Shown: positions 18,961 to 27,572 of the stretch, piece by piece
Layout of the letters: every line of letters starts with the position of its first letter
How positions within the stretch are numbered: the stretch's first letter is position 1
Assembly (NCBI RefSeq): GCF_947500125.1
Contig: NZ_CANMRA010000015.1
Span: forward strand, 1 to 64,000
DNA length: 64,000 nt
Direction of reading: 5' to 3'
Origin: an uncultured Kocuria sp.
GTDB taxonomy: Bacteria; Actinomycetota; Actinomycetes; Actinomycetales; Micrococcaceae
Translations under genes and position numbers: made by a program
The notes under the pieces: model-generated
Databases searched by the model: none
What the model was told of the DNA's origin: nothing
What the model saw: the letters and a program-made list of their open reading frames with translations, nothing else

Positions 18961-19977
18961 CTAGAGCGCGCGTCTCCTGGTGACCAGGACCCCGGCCGCC
19001 ACGAGCACCAGGCCCCAGGCGCCGTAGACGAGACCGGACTCCACGTGGTTCAGCACGGCGCCCGAGGGCTGGTACATCGCCGTCAGCTGCCCGCCCGCCG
19101 CCGCCGGGGAGTACGGCTTGACGTCGTCGAGCCACTCGAAGGAGAGCGCGAAGAGCACGATCTCCAGGACCATCAGCAGCACCACGAGCACCACGATGCC
19201 CCAGGTGGTGGACTTCAGCAGGGCGCCCAGGCCGAAGCCCAGCCACGAGGTGATCATGTAGAAGACGCCCACCGCCAGGACGTTGAGCAGCACGGCCTCC
19301 TGCAGCAGGTCGTATCCCAGGTCCCCGCCGGCCAGGATCGGCTGGACGAGCAGGTGGGACAGCAGGGCGCTCAGCACCCCGAACCCGAACGTGACCGCCG
19401 AGAGCACCACCGCCTTGGCGAGCATCACCGGTGTGCGCCGCGGCACCGCGGTCATGGTGGTCTGGATGGATCGGGTGGAGTACTCCGAGCCGATCGCCAG
19501 CACGGCGAGCGCGCCCAGCAGCAGCACGACCAGCTGCAGGCCGCCGTTGGCGCTGGACATCGCCATGTACTCGCCGAAGCCCATGCCGTCCGGCAGGGAC
19601 AGCCCCGAGCCCTCCGTCATCTGCTGCTCGGACTGGGCGATGAACTCGTCCTTCTGCTGCTGGACGTCCTCCTCGGTGAGCCCGAGCTCCTCCGGGCTCC
19701 GGCCGTCCAGCATCGCGTCCACCTGCTCCTGGGCGGCCTGCTCGTTGAAGTCGATGAAGGTCAGCGCGCTCGAGGCCGAGAGGGCGGCGAAGCCGAGGGA
19801 GAGGACCAGGGCGACGCCGAGCAGGATCCAGTGCGAGCGCAGGGACCGGAACTTGATCCACTCCGAGCGCAGGACCCGGCCGAAGCTCAGCCGCACCCGG
19901 GACGCGTGGCGGGACGGCCCGGCGGGGTCCGGGGCCCCGGTCTGCGGGCGGGGTGCGGTCGAGGTGCTGGTGCTCAT
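18961..19977 (-). CDS. ABC-2 type transporter permease
   Basis: A 338-residue permease of an exporter. After a Thr/Pro-rich start comes a conserved SEWIKFRSLRSHWILLG membrane-entry motif, then six hydrophobic segments with a GSEYSTRSIQTTMTAVPRR loop typical of ABC-2 permeases next to the second helix pair. A long external loop at about 75-140 is rich in Gln and Glu. The ATG overlaps the ATPase stop by 4 bases. The substrate is unknown; relatives export lipids, peptides or antibiotics. Confidence 0.88.
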   Translation of the reverse strand: MSTSTSTAPRPQTGAPDPAGPSRHASRVRLSFGRVLRSEWIKFRSLRSHWILLGVALVLSLGFAALSASSALTFIDFNEQAAQEQVDAMLDGRSPEELGLTEEDVQQQKDEFIAQSEQQMTEGSGLSLPDGMGFGEYMAMSSANGGLQLVVLLLGALAVLAIGSEYSTRSIQTTMTAVPRRTPVMLAKAVVLSAVTFGFGVLSALLSHLLVQPILAGGDLGYDLLQEAVLLNVLAVGVFYMITSWLGFGLGALLKSTTWGIVVLVVLLMVLEIVLFALSFEWLDDVKPYSPAAAGGQLTAMYQPSGAVLNHVESGLVYGAWGLVLVAAGVLVTRRRAL

Positions 19978-20939
19978 GCTCGGTCTCCGGTTCGTGCGTC
20001 GGCGCCCGCCCAGGGCGCCGGGTCGGTCGGTGCGGGAGCGCCGCCGGAGCGGTACTCGACCTCGTTCTGGGTCATGGCCATGTACACGTCCTCGAGGCTC
20101 TCCGTGAGGGGGGTGAGCTCGTGGACCAGCACACTGTCGGAGAGCGCGGCCTCGGCGATCCGCCGCGGCTCCGGCCCCGTGACCAGGAGTCCGTCGTCGT
20201 CGAACTCCGTGATCCCGGCGTCCGTGCCCTGCAGGGCGCGGCGCAGGGCCGCCCGGTCGGTGGTGCGCACCCGGGTGCGCGTGCGGCCGCCGGCGAGGAT
20301 CTGCTGGATGGGCGCGTCCGCGAGGATCCGGCCGCGGCCGATCACCACGAGGTGGTCGGCCGTCTGGGCCATCTCCGACATGAGGTGGGAGGACAGGAAG
20401 ACCGTGCGGCCCTCGGAGGCGAGGTACTTGGCGAGGTGGCGCACCCACACGACGCCCTCGGGGTCCAGCCCGTTGACGGGCTCGTCGAGGATCACGGTGT
20501 GCGGGTCGCCGAGCAGCGCGGCGGCGATGCCGAGGCGCTGGCCCATGCCGAGGGAGTAGCCTCCCACCCGCTTGTCGGCCGCGGCCCCGAGCCCGGTGAG
20601 GTCCACGACCTCCTGGACGCGGGACCTCGGGATGCCGTGGGTCGCGGCGAGCGCGGAGAGGTGCGCGCGGGCCGTGCGCCGGGGGTGGACGGCCTTCGCG
20701 TCCAGCAGCACCCCGACCTCCGCGAGCGGCGCCCGGTGCTGGACGTACGGCCTGCCGTTGACGCGGGTGTGGCCCCGGGTCGCGGACTCCAGCCCGACGA
20801 CGAGGCGCATCGTGGTCGACTTGCCGGCCCCGTTGGGCCCCAGGAACCCGGTGACCCTGCCGGGGCGGACGGTGAAGCTGACGTCGTCCACCGCCGTCTT
20901 GCCGCCGTAGGTCTTCGTCAGGTTCTCGATCTCGATCAC
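19974..20939 (-). CDS. ABC transporter ATP-binding protein (BcrA/ABC-2 type)
   Basis: A 321-residue ATPase partner of the adjacent permease. It has Walker A GPNGAGKST, Q-loop region VGVLLDAKAVHPRRTARAHL, signature LGMGQRLGIAAALL, Walker B TVILDEP and switch His in FLSSHL. The C-terminal 100 residues match the drug-export subfamily extension. The gene pair overlaps by ATGA, so the proteins should be made in equal amounts. The second signature residue (LGMGQ instead of LSGGQ) is a common variant in this subfamily. Confidence 0.92.
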   Translation of the reverse strand: MIEIENLTKTYGGKTAVDDVSFTVRPGRVTGFLGPNGAGKSTTMRLVVGLESATRGHTRVNGRPYVQHRAPLAEVGVLLDAKAVHPRRTARAHLSALAATHGIPRSRVQEVVDLTGLGAAADKRVGGYSLGMGQRLGIAAALLGDPHTVILDEPVNGLDPEGVVWVRHLAKYLASEGRTVFLSSHLMSEMAQTADHLVVIGRGRILADAPIQQILAGGRTRTRVRTTDRAALRRALQGTDAGITEFDDDGLLVTGPEPRRIAEAALSDSVLVHELTPLTESLEDVYMAMTQNEVEYRSGGAPAPTDPAPWAGADARTGDRA

Positions 20940-21083
20940 CGGCGCTCCTCCCGAGCACTCGTCAGTTCTTCTCCGCTTCCAACCTACGGGAGCGCCGGTG
21001 GGGACGGCACCACCGGCAGGATGAACCCGTGCGGGCGTGGCGCCCGCGCCCTCCCCCTCCCGGCGGAGCCGCCGCCGGCGCGC

Positions 21084-22322
21084 TCACCCGGGCTCGGACA
21101 GCCCGATCCGGCGCGCCCGCCCGCCCCGGAGGACGTCGACGGCGACGGCGACCACGAGGAGCACGAGGAGCAGCACGCGCACCGCGGCGAGCAGGTCCTG
21201 CGCGTCCCAGCCGATCGGTCCGAGGCCCGGCAGCACCGGCCACGCCGGCTCGGGCAGGACCAGGGTGGTCCACCACAGGACCTCCACGAGCTGCCACGCG
21301 GCGAACTCCGGCCAGCTGCGCCGGCTCAGCAGCACCAGGGGCGCCAGCCACAGCACGTGGACGAGCGAGTAGCCGGGGCCGGAGAGCACGAGCACGGCCA
21401 GCAGGAGGAACGCGATCTGGACGACACTGGGCTCCTGCCGGGTGAGCAGGGTCAGCACCAGAACGGCCACGAAACCCAGCACGAGGGCCAGGAGCACGTA
21501 CTGCGCCCCGCCCGCCGGATCGGGGGCCGCGCCCGTGCGCGCCTGCTCCACCCGGGCCCAGACGCCCCACAGGGAGGACCCGGCCACGGGCTCCTCCCCG
21601 GGCGTGCCGAACTGCCGGGCCCACCGGTCCCGCGCCGAGAGCAGGAACGGCCCGTTGACCAGCGCCCAGGTGACCACCGTCCCGGCCAGGACCACCGCGA
21701 AGTCCCGGAACTGCCGGTACCGCACGGCCAGGAGCAGCACGGCGAGGAGGACGACCAGGGGGAACAGCGCCACGGACGCCGCGAGACCCAGGACGATCCC
21801 CGCCGGCACGGGGCGGCCCCGGACGTGGAGAAGCAGCGCCAGCACCATGAGCAGCACGGCGAGCTGGTCCCAGGAGCTGAAGCCGACCAGGACCGCCACC
21901 GGCGCGAGCGCCAGCACGAACGCGTCCGCCCCGCGCCGCCCGGAGAGCGCGGAGACCACGACCGCCGTGCCGATCCACACCAGGGCCAGCAGCAGCACCG
22001 ACAGGTCGGCGAACACGTCCCGGTCCACGTCCGCGCCGAACAGCGCGGAGAGGCGGGCGGCGAGCCAGCCGACCACCGTGGTGATCATCCCGACCAGGGC
22101 GGGCTGGTCCCCCGCGGGACCGCCCGTGAAGAACCCGCCCGCCCCCGTGGGCTCGCCGGGACCGGTCCCGGTGGTGCACAGCGCCGGGAGGCTCGCCTCC
22201 GCGCCCCATCCCGGCACCCGGCAGGGCAACCGCAGCAGCCAGGCCGTCATGACCGTGTAGAGGCTCAGGCCGACCAGCAGCGCGTCGTGGCCGCCCCGGC
22301 TCCGGCCGCCCTGCGGGCTCAT
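21084..22322 (-). CDS. Membrane glycosyltransferase, GT87/DUF2029-like
   Basis: A 412-residue multi-pass membrane protein with about ten hydrophobic segments. It resembles the polyprenol-phosphate-mannose-dependent mannosyltransferases of Actinobacteria (GT87-like). It is a divergent paralogue of the gene upstream: both share the KLPCR- or RLPCR-like first loop, a SSWDQLA or INWDLWPV motif and a C-terminal AAWQLVEVLWW or VVWQLVEVLHW motif. The ATG overlaps the stop of the paralogue. It probably glycosylates a lipid or cell-wall glycan on the outer membrane face. The substrate cannot be read. Confidence 0.75.
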   Translation of the reverse strand: MSPQGGRSRGGHDALLVGLSLYTVMTAWLLRLPCRVPGWGAEASLPALCTTGTGPGEPTGAGGFFTGGPAGDQPALVGMITTVVGWLAARLSALFGADVDRDVFADLSVLLLALVWIGTAVVVSALSGRRGADAFVLALAPVAVLVGFSSWDQLAVLLMVLALLLHVRGRPVPAGIVLGLAASVALFPLVVLLAVLLLAVRYRQFRDFAVVLAGTVVTWALVNGPFLLSARDRWARQFGTPGEEPVAGSSLWGVWARVEQARTGAAPDPAGGAQYVLLALVLGFVAVLVLTLLTRQEPSVVQIAFLLLAVLVLSGPGYSLVHVLWLAPLVLLSRRSWPEFAAWQLVEVLWWTTLVLPEPAWPVLPGLGPIGWDAQDLLAAVRVLLLVLLVVAVAVDVLRGGRARRIGLSEPG

Positions 22323-23680
22323 GGGCTCGCCCGCCGTCCGCGCAGCACGTCCGCCGCGACGCGGACCACCAGGTAGCCCACGGCGAGCGTGTGCAGGGCC
22401 ACCGCGGTGAAGTAGACGTCCTCGGCGAGCGCGAGCCCGTCCCCGCCCCCGGTCAGGTGGCCCAGCCAGTGGAACACCGCCGCCCAGTGGAGGACCTCGA
22501 CGAGCTGCCACACCACGAACTCCCCGACCCGGGGCCGGGCCAGGAGCACGAGGGGCACGAGCCAGATCACGAACTGCGGCGAGTACACCTTGTTGGACAG
22601 CACGAACGCCGCCAGCACCAGGAAGGCGAGCTGCTCCAGCCGCGGCTCCTCGCGCGCCACGAGCCCCAGGACCAGGATCAGGACGCAGGCGAGGGCGAAT
22701 CCGGCGAGGGCCAGGACGTTGACCCCCTCGGCCGAGAGCAGTGGGACGTCCAGCCGCGGCGCGGCGACGTCGTTCCACCAGTGCCACACGGAGGAGAAGC
22801 CCGCGCCGCGGTCCTGGCTGAATTGCCAGAACCAGCCCCACTGCACCGGGTCCAGCAGCGCGAAGGGGAGGTTGACCGCCGCCCAGGCCCCTGCCGCGCC
22901 GGCGGCCGCCCGCAGCGCGGGCCCCGCCTCGCGGCGCCGGACGGCCAGCACGAAGACCGCCCCGAGGAGCAGGAACGGGAAGAGCTTGAACGCGGTGCCC
23001 ACGCCCAGCAGGACCCCGCCGAGCCCCCACCGCTCCCGGCGGAACGCGAGCAGGGCCGCCACGGTGCACAGCACCGGCCACAGGTCCCAGTTGATGAGCC
23101 CGGTGACCACCACCGCGGGCGCCAGGGCGGCGAGCACCGCGTGACCGGGGTGCGCCACCATCCGCCCGAGGACCAGCACGACGGCCACCCAGACCCCGGC
23201 CAGGAGCACCGCGTTGAGATCGAAATATATGCCCTGTCCGACATGTTCGCTGGCGAACGGGTCGACGGCGTGCGCCAGGACGCCGGTGGCGCTCGCCACC
23301 ACGGTCTGCAGCACGGGGTACTCCAGCAGCGCCGAGGCGTCCAGGTAGGGGAAGCGGCCCTCGGCCATGCCCCGAGAGGCATACAGCGTGGGCAGGTCCG
23401 AGTAGCAGAGCTGCCGGAACGTCTCGGGCTGCTCCCAGGTGACGAGCCGGCACGGGAGCTTGGTCAGGTACGCCAGGAGCGCGGCGTAGAGGGCGAAGCC
23501 GGCCAGAACCCACGGCCCCACGCGGAGCGCCGCCGGACGCCCGGCGGGCGGCACCGTGTCCGGGTCCACGTCACGGTCGACGTCCCGGTCGACGTCCCGG
23601 TCGACGTCCCGGTCGACGTCCCGGTCGATGTCCTGGTCGACATCCCGGGCGGCCGCACCCGTGCCGGCCCGGGTGCTCAC
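22319..23680 (-). CDS. Membrane glycosyltransferase, GT87/DUF2029, with Asp/Arg repeat tail
   Basis: A 453-residue GT87-type transferase. Residues 15-45 are a DRDV-repeat tail encoded by a 12-base tandem repeat. Then come about ten membrane segments and the GT87 features TKLPCR, LEYPVL, LINWDLWPV, GVGTAFKLFPFLLL and SNKVYSPQFVIWLVPL. GT87 enzymes such as PimE use polyprenyl-phosphate mannose, and that role is likely here too. The GTG at 23680 overlaps the stop of the CCA-adding enzyme gene (GTGA). Two tandem paralogues suggest two successive sugar additions on one glycolipid; this is an inference. Confidence 0.82.
   Translation of the reverse strand: MSTRAGTGAAARDVDQDIDRDVDRDVDRDVDRDVDRDVDPDTVPPAGRPAALRVGPWVLAGFALYAALLAYLTKLPCRLVTWEQPETFRQLCYSDLPTLYASRGMAEGRFPYLDASALLEYPVLQTVVASATGVLAHAVDPFASEHVGQGIYFDLNAVLLAGVWVAVVLVLGRMVAHPGHAVLAALAPAVVVTGLINWDLWPVLCTVAALLAFRRERWGLGGVLLGVGTAFKLFPFLLLGAVFVLAVRRREAGPALRAAAGAAGAWAAVNLPFALLDPVQWGWFWQFSQDRGAGFSSVWHWWNDVAAPRLDVPLLSAEGVNVLALAGFALACVLILVLGLVAREEPRLEQLAFLVLAAFVLSNKVYSPQFVIWLVPLVLLARPRVGEFVVWQLVEVLHWAAVFHWLGHLTGGGDGLALAEDVYFTAVALHTLAVGYLVVRVAADVLRGRRASP
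23575..23646 (-). repeat. 12-base tandem repeat inside a glycosyltransferase gene
   Basis: Six units of 12 bases run from 23575 to 23646. The first four (GGTCGACGTCCC) are identical and the last two have drifted. The length is a multiple of three, so copy-number change keeps the frame and only lengthens or shortens the DRDV tail in the cytoplasmic N-terminus. Confidence 0.9.
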
Positions 23681-25089
23681 AGGGCGTCCGCCGCCCAGGC
23701 CCGCAGCCGCCGCTCCGCCTCCTCCGGCCCCAGCTCCCCCTCGTCCAGGCGCAGGTCCAGCAGGAACTTGTACGCCCGCCCCACCGCGGGTCCCGGCGGG
23801 ATGCCGAGCACCGCCATGATCCGCTCGCCGTCCAGCTCGGGCCGCACGGCGTCGAGCTCCTCGCGCGCGGACAGCTCCTCGATCCGCGCCTCGAGGTCGT
23901 CGTAGGCGGCGGCCAGCCGGGCCACCTTCCGCCGGTTCCGGGACGTCACGTCCGCCCGGGTGAGCCGGTGCAGCCGCTCGAGGCACTCCCCCGCGTCCCG
24001 GACGTAGCGGCGCACCGCGGAGTCGGTCCACTCGGCGTCCCCGTAGCCGTAGAAGCGCATGTGCAGCTCCACCAGCCGGCTCACCGTCCTGATGGTGTCG
24101 TTGTCGAAGCGCAGGGCCCGCATCCGCTTGGCGGTGAGCTTCGCGCCCACCACCTCGTGGTGGCGGAAGCTGACCGCGCCGGACTCCTCGAAGCGCCGGG
24201 TCGCGGGCTTGCCGACGTCGTGCATGAGCGCGGCGAAGCGCAGCGGGAAGTCCGGGCCGGGCACGGGACCGTCCGGACCCGACTCCAGGGCGGCGGCCTG
24301 CTCCATGACGGTCAGGGAGTGCTGGTAGACGTCCTTGTGCCGGTGGTGCTCGTCCGTCTCGAGCTGCAGGGCGGGCACCTCGGGCAGCACGACCTCGGCC
24401 AGCCCCGTGCTCACCAGGAGGTCGACGCCCCGGCGGGGCCGGCGCCCGCAGATCAGCTTGACGAGCTCCTCCCGCACCCGCTCCGCCGAGACGATCCCGA
24501 TCCGCTCCGCCATGCCGGTCATGGCCGTGCGCACCTCGGGCGCCACCTCGACGTCGAGCTGGGACGCGAAGCGCGCGGCGCGCATCATGCGCAGGGGGTC
24601 GTCCGAGAACGAGTCCTCCGGGGCCCCCGGGGTGCGCAGCGCCCGGGCGTGCAGGTCCTTGATCCCGCCGTGCGGGTCCACGAGCTCCATACCGGGCAGC
24701 CGCAGCGCCATGGCGTTGATGGTGAAGTCGCGGCGGAACAGGTCGTCCTCGAGCGAGTCGCCGAAGGCCACCTGCGGCTTGCGGGAGTCGGCGTCGTAGG
24801 CCTCGGCCCGGTACGTGGTCACCTCCAGCTGGACGTCGCCCCGGCGCATCCCGATGGTCCCGAAGGCACGGCCGATCTCCCACACCGCGTCCGCCCACCC
24901 CGTGACCACGGCGAGCGTCTCGTCGGGCGTCGCGTCGGTGGTGAAGTCCAGGTCCAGGGCGGGCCGGCCGAGGAAGAGGTCCCGCACGGGACCGCCCACG
25001 AGGGACAGCTCGTGGCCGGCGGCGGCGAACCGCCGCCCCAGGTCGAGGGCGGCGGGATGGATCGCGTGGGCGTCGGGGAGCTGCGTCAT
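23677..25089 (-). CDS. cca: CCA tRNA nucleotidyltransferase with HD domain
   Basis: A 470-residue enzyme that adds or repairs the CCA end of tRNAs. The nucleotidyltransferase head has VGGPVRDLFLG and the metal-binding LDLDFTTDA (catalytic Asp pair near 47-49). RRDFTINAMA and the RNA-binding region with DPLRMMRAARFASQL follow. A C-terminal HD phosphohydrolase domain shows HRHKDVYQHSL and LMHDVGKPATR. The ATG at 25089 or the one at 25101 could be the start; neither has a strong ribosome site. The gene is divergent from the Nudix gene and overlaps the downstream glycosyltransferase gene by 4 bases. Confidence 0.95.
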   Translation of the reverse strand: MTQLPDAHAIHPAALDLGRRFAAAGHELSLVGGPVRDLFLGRPALDLDFTTDATPDETLAVVTGWADAVWEIGRAFGTIGMRRGDVQLEVTTYRAEAYDADSRKPQVAFGDSLEDDLFRRDFTINAMALRLPGMELVDPHGGIKDLHARALRTPGAPEDSFSDDPLRMMRAARFASQLDVEVAPEVRTAMTGMAERIGIVSAERVREELVKLICGRRPRRGVDLLVSTGLAEVVLPEVPALQLETDEHHRHKDVYQHSLTVMEQAAALESGPDGPVPGPDFPLRFAALMHDVGKPATRRFEESGAVSFRHHEVVGAKLTAKRMRALRFDNDTIRTVSRLVELHMRFYGYGDAEWTDSAVRRYVRDAGECLERLHRLTRADVTSRNRRKVARLAAAYDDLEARIEELSAREELDAVRPELDGERIMAVLGIPPGPAVGRAYKFLLDLRLDEGELGPEEAERRLRAWAADAL

Positions 25090-25212
25090 GGTGCGGCCCA
25101 TTGTTCCAGACCGCGGGGCGCTGACCCGGCCGCGGCGACCCCGCCGGAACCGGCCGGGGAGGCCTTCCCGCACTCCCGCAGGAGCCCGGACGATTGTGGC
25201 AAGGTAGGAGAC

Positions 25213-25713
25213 ATGGCTTTCCCCGTCCCCAGCGCACCGAAGAAGCGGCCCACCGCGCCGGCCGCCGCGCTGCCCACGGTCGAGGAAGTCTCCGCCGGGG
25301 GGATCGTCGTCGACCTCGCCACCCCGTCCCACCCGGTCGCCATCATCGCCCGGATCAACCGCGGCGGACGCCTCGAGTGGTGCCTGCCCAAGGGCCACCC
25401 CGAGAACGAGGAGACCAACGAGGAAGCCGCGATCCGCGAGATCGAGGAGGAGACCGGCATCGCCGGGGAGGTGCTGAGCCCGCTGGGCAGCATCGACTAC
25501 TGGTTCACGGTCTCCGGCCACCGCGTGCACAAGACGGTGCACCACTTCCTGCTGCGCGCCACGGGCGGTCACCTCACCACGGACAACGACCCCGACCACG
25601 AGGCCGTGGACGTCGCCTGGGTGAACATCGACGACCTCGGCCGGAAGCTGTCCTTCCCCAACGAACGGCGCATCGCCGACATCGCCCGTGAATACATCAT
25701 CCACCAGCTCTGA
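25213..25713 (+). CDS. Nudix hydrolase
   Basis: A 166-residue Nudix enzyme that hydrolyses a nucleoside diphosphate linked to another group. The Nudix box GX5EX7REUXEEXGU is complete at residues 61-83 (Gly61, Glu67, Arg75, Glu76, Glu79, Glu80, Gly82). The ATG at 25213 is preceded by GTAGGAGAC. The 3' end overlaps the start of murJ by 26 bases. This Nudix-murJ order, divergent from the CCA-adding gene, is typical of Actinobacteria. The substrate is not evident; relatives include MutT-like and diadenosine-polyphosphate hydrolases. Confidence 0.92.
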   Translation: MAFPVPSAPKKRPTAPAAALPTVEEVSAGGIVVDLATPSHPVAIIARINRGGRLEWCLPKGHPENEETNEEAAIREIEEETGIAGEVLSPLGSIDYWFTVSGHRVHKTVHHFLLRATGGHLTTDNDPDHEAVDVAWVNIDDLGRKLSFPNERRIADIAREYIIHQL

Positions 25714-27418
25714 GACCGCGGGCCCCTCCGGGGCGGGCGGCGCACGCCCCCCGGCGGCCCCGGCCCGGCGCTCGGGGGCGGCCTCCAGCGCTATCATGGC
25801 CTCGGGCACGCTCGTCTCCCGCGCGCTGGGGTTCGTCAAGGTCGTCCTCATCACCGTGGCCATCGGCTCCGTCACGACCGTCTCCGACGTCTTCGAACTC
25901 GCGAACACCCTGCCGAACCTGATCTACGTCCTCGTGGCCGGCGGCATCTTCAACGCCGTCCTGGTGCCCCAGATCATCAAGGCCTCCCGGGCCGCCGACG
26001 ACGGCGGGGCCGACTACATCTCCCGCCTGCTCACCCTCGCCGTGCTCGCCCTGCTGGGCGTCACCGCGGTCGTGGTGCTGCTGGCGGGGCCCATCGTGCG
26101 GACCATGGGCACCGACTGGTCCGAGGCGCAGCTGTCCCTCGGTCTGACGTTCGCACTGTTCACCTTCCCGCAGATCTTCTTCTACGGCCTCTACACCGTG
26201 GTGGGCCAGGTCCTCAATGCCCGCGGCGCCTTCGGCTGGTACATGTGGGCGCCGGTGGTCAACAACGTGGTGGCCATCGCGGCGCTGCTCGTGTTCGTCC
26301 AGCAGTTCGGCGCCTACCAGCAGGCCCCGCACACCCTGGAGAACTGGATCCCGGCCAAGACGTTCTGGCTGGCGGCCATGGCCACCGTGGGTGTCGCCGC
26401 CCAGGCCCTCGTGCTGCTCTGGCCGCTGCGCCGGCTGGGGCTGGGACTGCGGCCGAGGTTCGGCTGGCGGGGCATCGGGCTCTCCACCGCGGCACGGCTC
26501 GCGGGCTGGACCCTCGCCACCGGGATCCTCGCCAACCTGGCGTTCCTGACCCTGACCAAGGTCGCCGCGATCCCCACCGGCTACCGTCCGGAGTACCTCG
26601 CCATGGACCCGCCGCAGCAGATCGCGGGCGTGGCGGCGCTCAACCAGGCCTCGATGCTGTACTCCCTGCCCCACGGGGTGATCGGGCTGTCCATCGCCAC
26701 CGTGCTGTTCAACCGGATGGCCGCGGCCTCGACCGACGGGGACCGGGCCGGCATGGTCACCTCCCTGTCCTCGAGCCTGCGCATCACGGGCGTGGCCACG
26801 GTCTTCGCCACGGTCGCCCTCGTGGTCTTCGCCGGCCCGCTCGGCATGCTCTTCAGCGGCGGCGTCCCCTCCGCGGGGGCCGTGGTCGGCCAGGTGATCG
26901 CGGTGATCGCGATCGGCGCGCCCTTCATGTCGGTCTCCTTCATGCTCGGCCGGGCGTTCTACGCCCAGGAGGACGCCCGCACCCCGTTCCTGGTGCAGGT
27001 CGGCGTCGCCCTCTTCACCGTGGTCTCGGCCCTGCTGATCTGGTCCTTCGTCCCGCCGGACCTCATCGTCTTCGCGGTCGCCGGGTGCTACGCGCTGCAG
27101 AACATCCTGAGCACGCTCCTCTACCACGTGGTCCTGGTCCGCCGGATCGGGGACTACGACGTGGCCCGCGTCGTGGACTCCCACGCCCGGATCCTCGCCG
27201 CGTCCCTGCTCGCCGGCGCGGTGGGCGCCGTGGCCCTGTTCCTGCTCGGCGGCTACGACCCCGACGGCTTCCCCTGGACCAACCAGCTGACCGCGATCGC
27301 GACCGTGGCCGCGGGCGGGACCGTCATGGGGATCGCCTACCTGGGCGCTCTGCGGCTCTGCCGCGTCCAGGAGCTCGACAGCCTGGTGCGCCCGGTCCTC
27401 GCCCGGCTCCGCCGCTGA
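25688..27418 (+). CDS. murJ: Lipid II flippase MurJ (MviN)
   Basis: A 576-residue membrane protein of the MOP superfamily that flips lipid II to the outer face for peptidoglycan synthesis. After a 32-residue Ser/Pro/Ala-rich start come the family hallmarks SGTLVSRALGFVKVVLI and FELANTLPNLIYVLVAGGIFNAVLVPQI. About 14 helices follow, with PHGVIGLSIATVLFNRMA and LGRAFYAQEDARTPF in the second half. The start is a GTG inside the Nudix gene and has no strong ribosome site. In mycobacteria this protein is fused to a pseudokinase and an external domain; here they are encoded by the next gene. Confidence 0.95.
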   Translation: MNTSSTSSETAGPSGAGGARPPAAPARRSGAASSAIMASGTLVSRALGFVKVVLITVAIGSVTTVSDVFELANTLPNLIYVLVAGGIFNAVLVPQIIKASRAADDGGADYISRLLTLAVLALLGVTAVVVLLAGPIVRTMGTDWSEAQLSLGLTFALFTFPQIFFYGLYTVVGQVLNARGAFGWYMWAPVVNNVVAIAALLVFVQQFGAYQQAPHTLENWIPAKTFWLAAMATVGVAAQALVLLWPLRRLGLGLRPRFGWRGIGLSTAARLAGWTLATGILANLAFLTLTKVAAIPTGYRPEYLAMDPPQQIAGVAALNQASMLYSLPHGVIGLSIATVLFNRMAAASTDGDRAGMVTSLSSSLRITGVATVFATVALVVFAGPLGMLFSGGVPSAGAVVGQVIAVIAIGAPFMSVSFMLGRAFYAQEDARTPFLVQVGVALFTVVSALLIWSFVPPDLIVFAVAGCYALQNILSTLLYHVVLVRRIGDYDVARVVDSHARILAASLLAGAVGAVALFLLGGYDPDGFPWTNQLTAIATVAAGGTVMGIAYLGALRLCRVQELDSLVRPVLARLRR

Positions 27419-27572
27419 CCGTGTGACGGAGCTCTCGGCCGCGGACCGCCGGGACCGGTAAGGTGCTGAGTGGTCGATGACGTGGGTCGGGAACACCCCT
27501 CCTGCCCCGCCGGCCACCCCCGCCCGCGAGTTCCGGCCCCCGCCGCGAATTCCCGACCCCCAGGGAGCCAAC

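Noticed and set aside
23575-23646. CRISPR array
   Set aside because: The repeats are 12 bases, directly adjacent with no spacers, and coding. No other repeat-spacer pattern was seen in the window.
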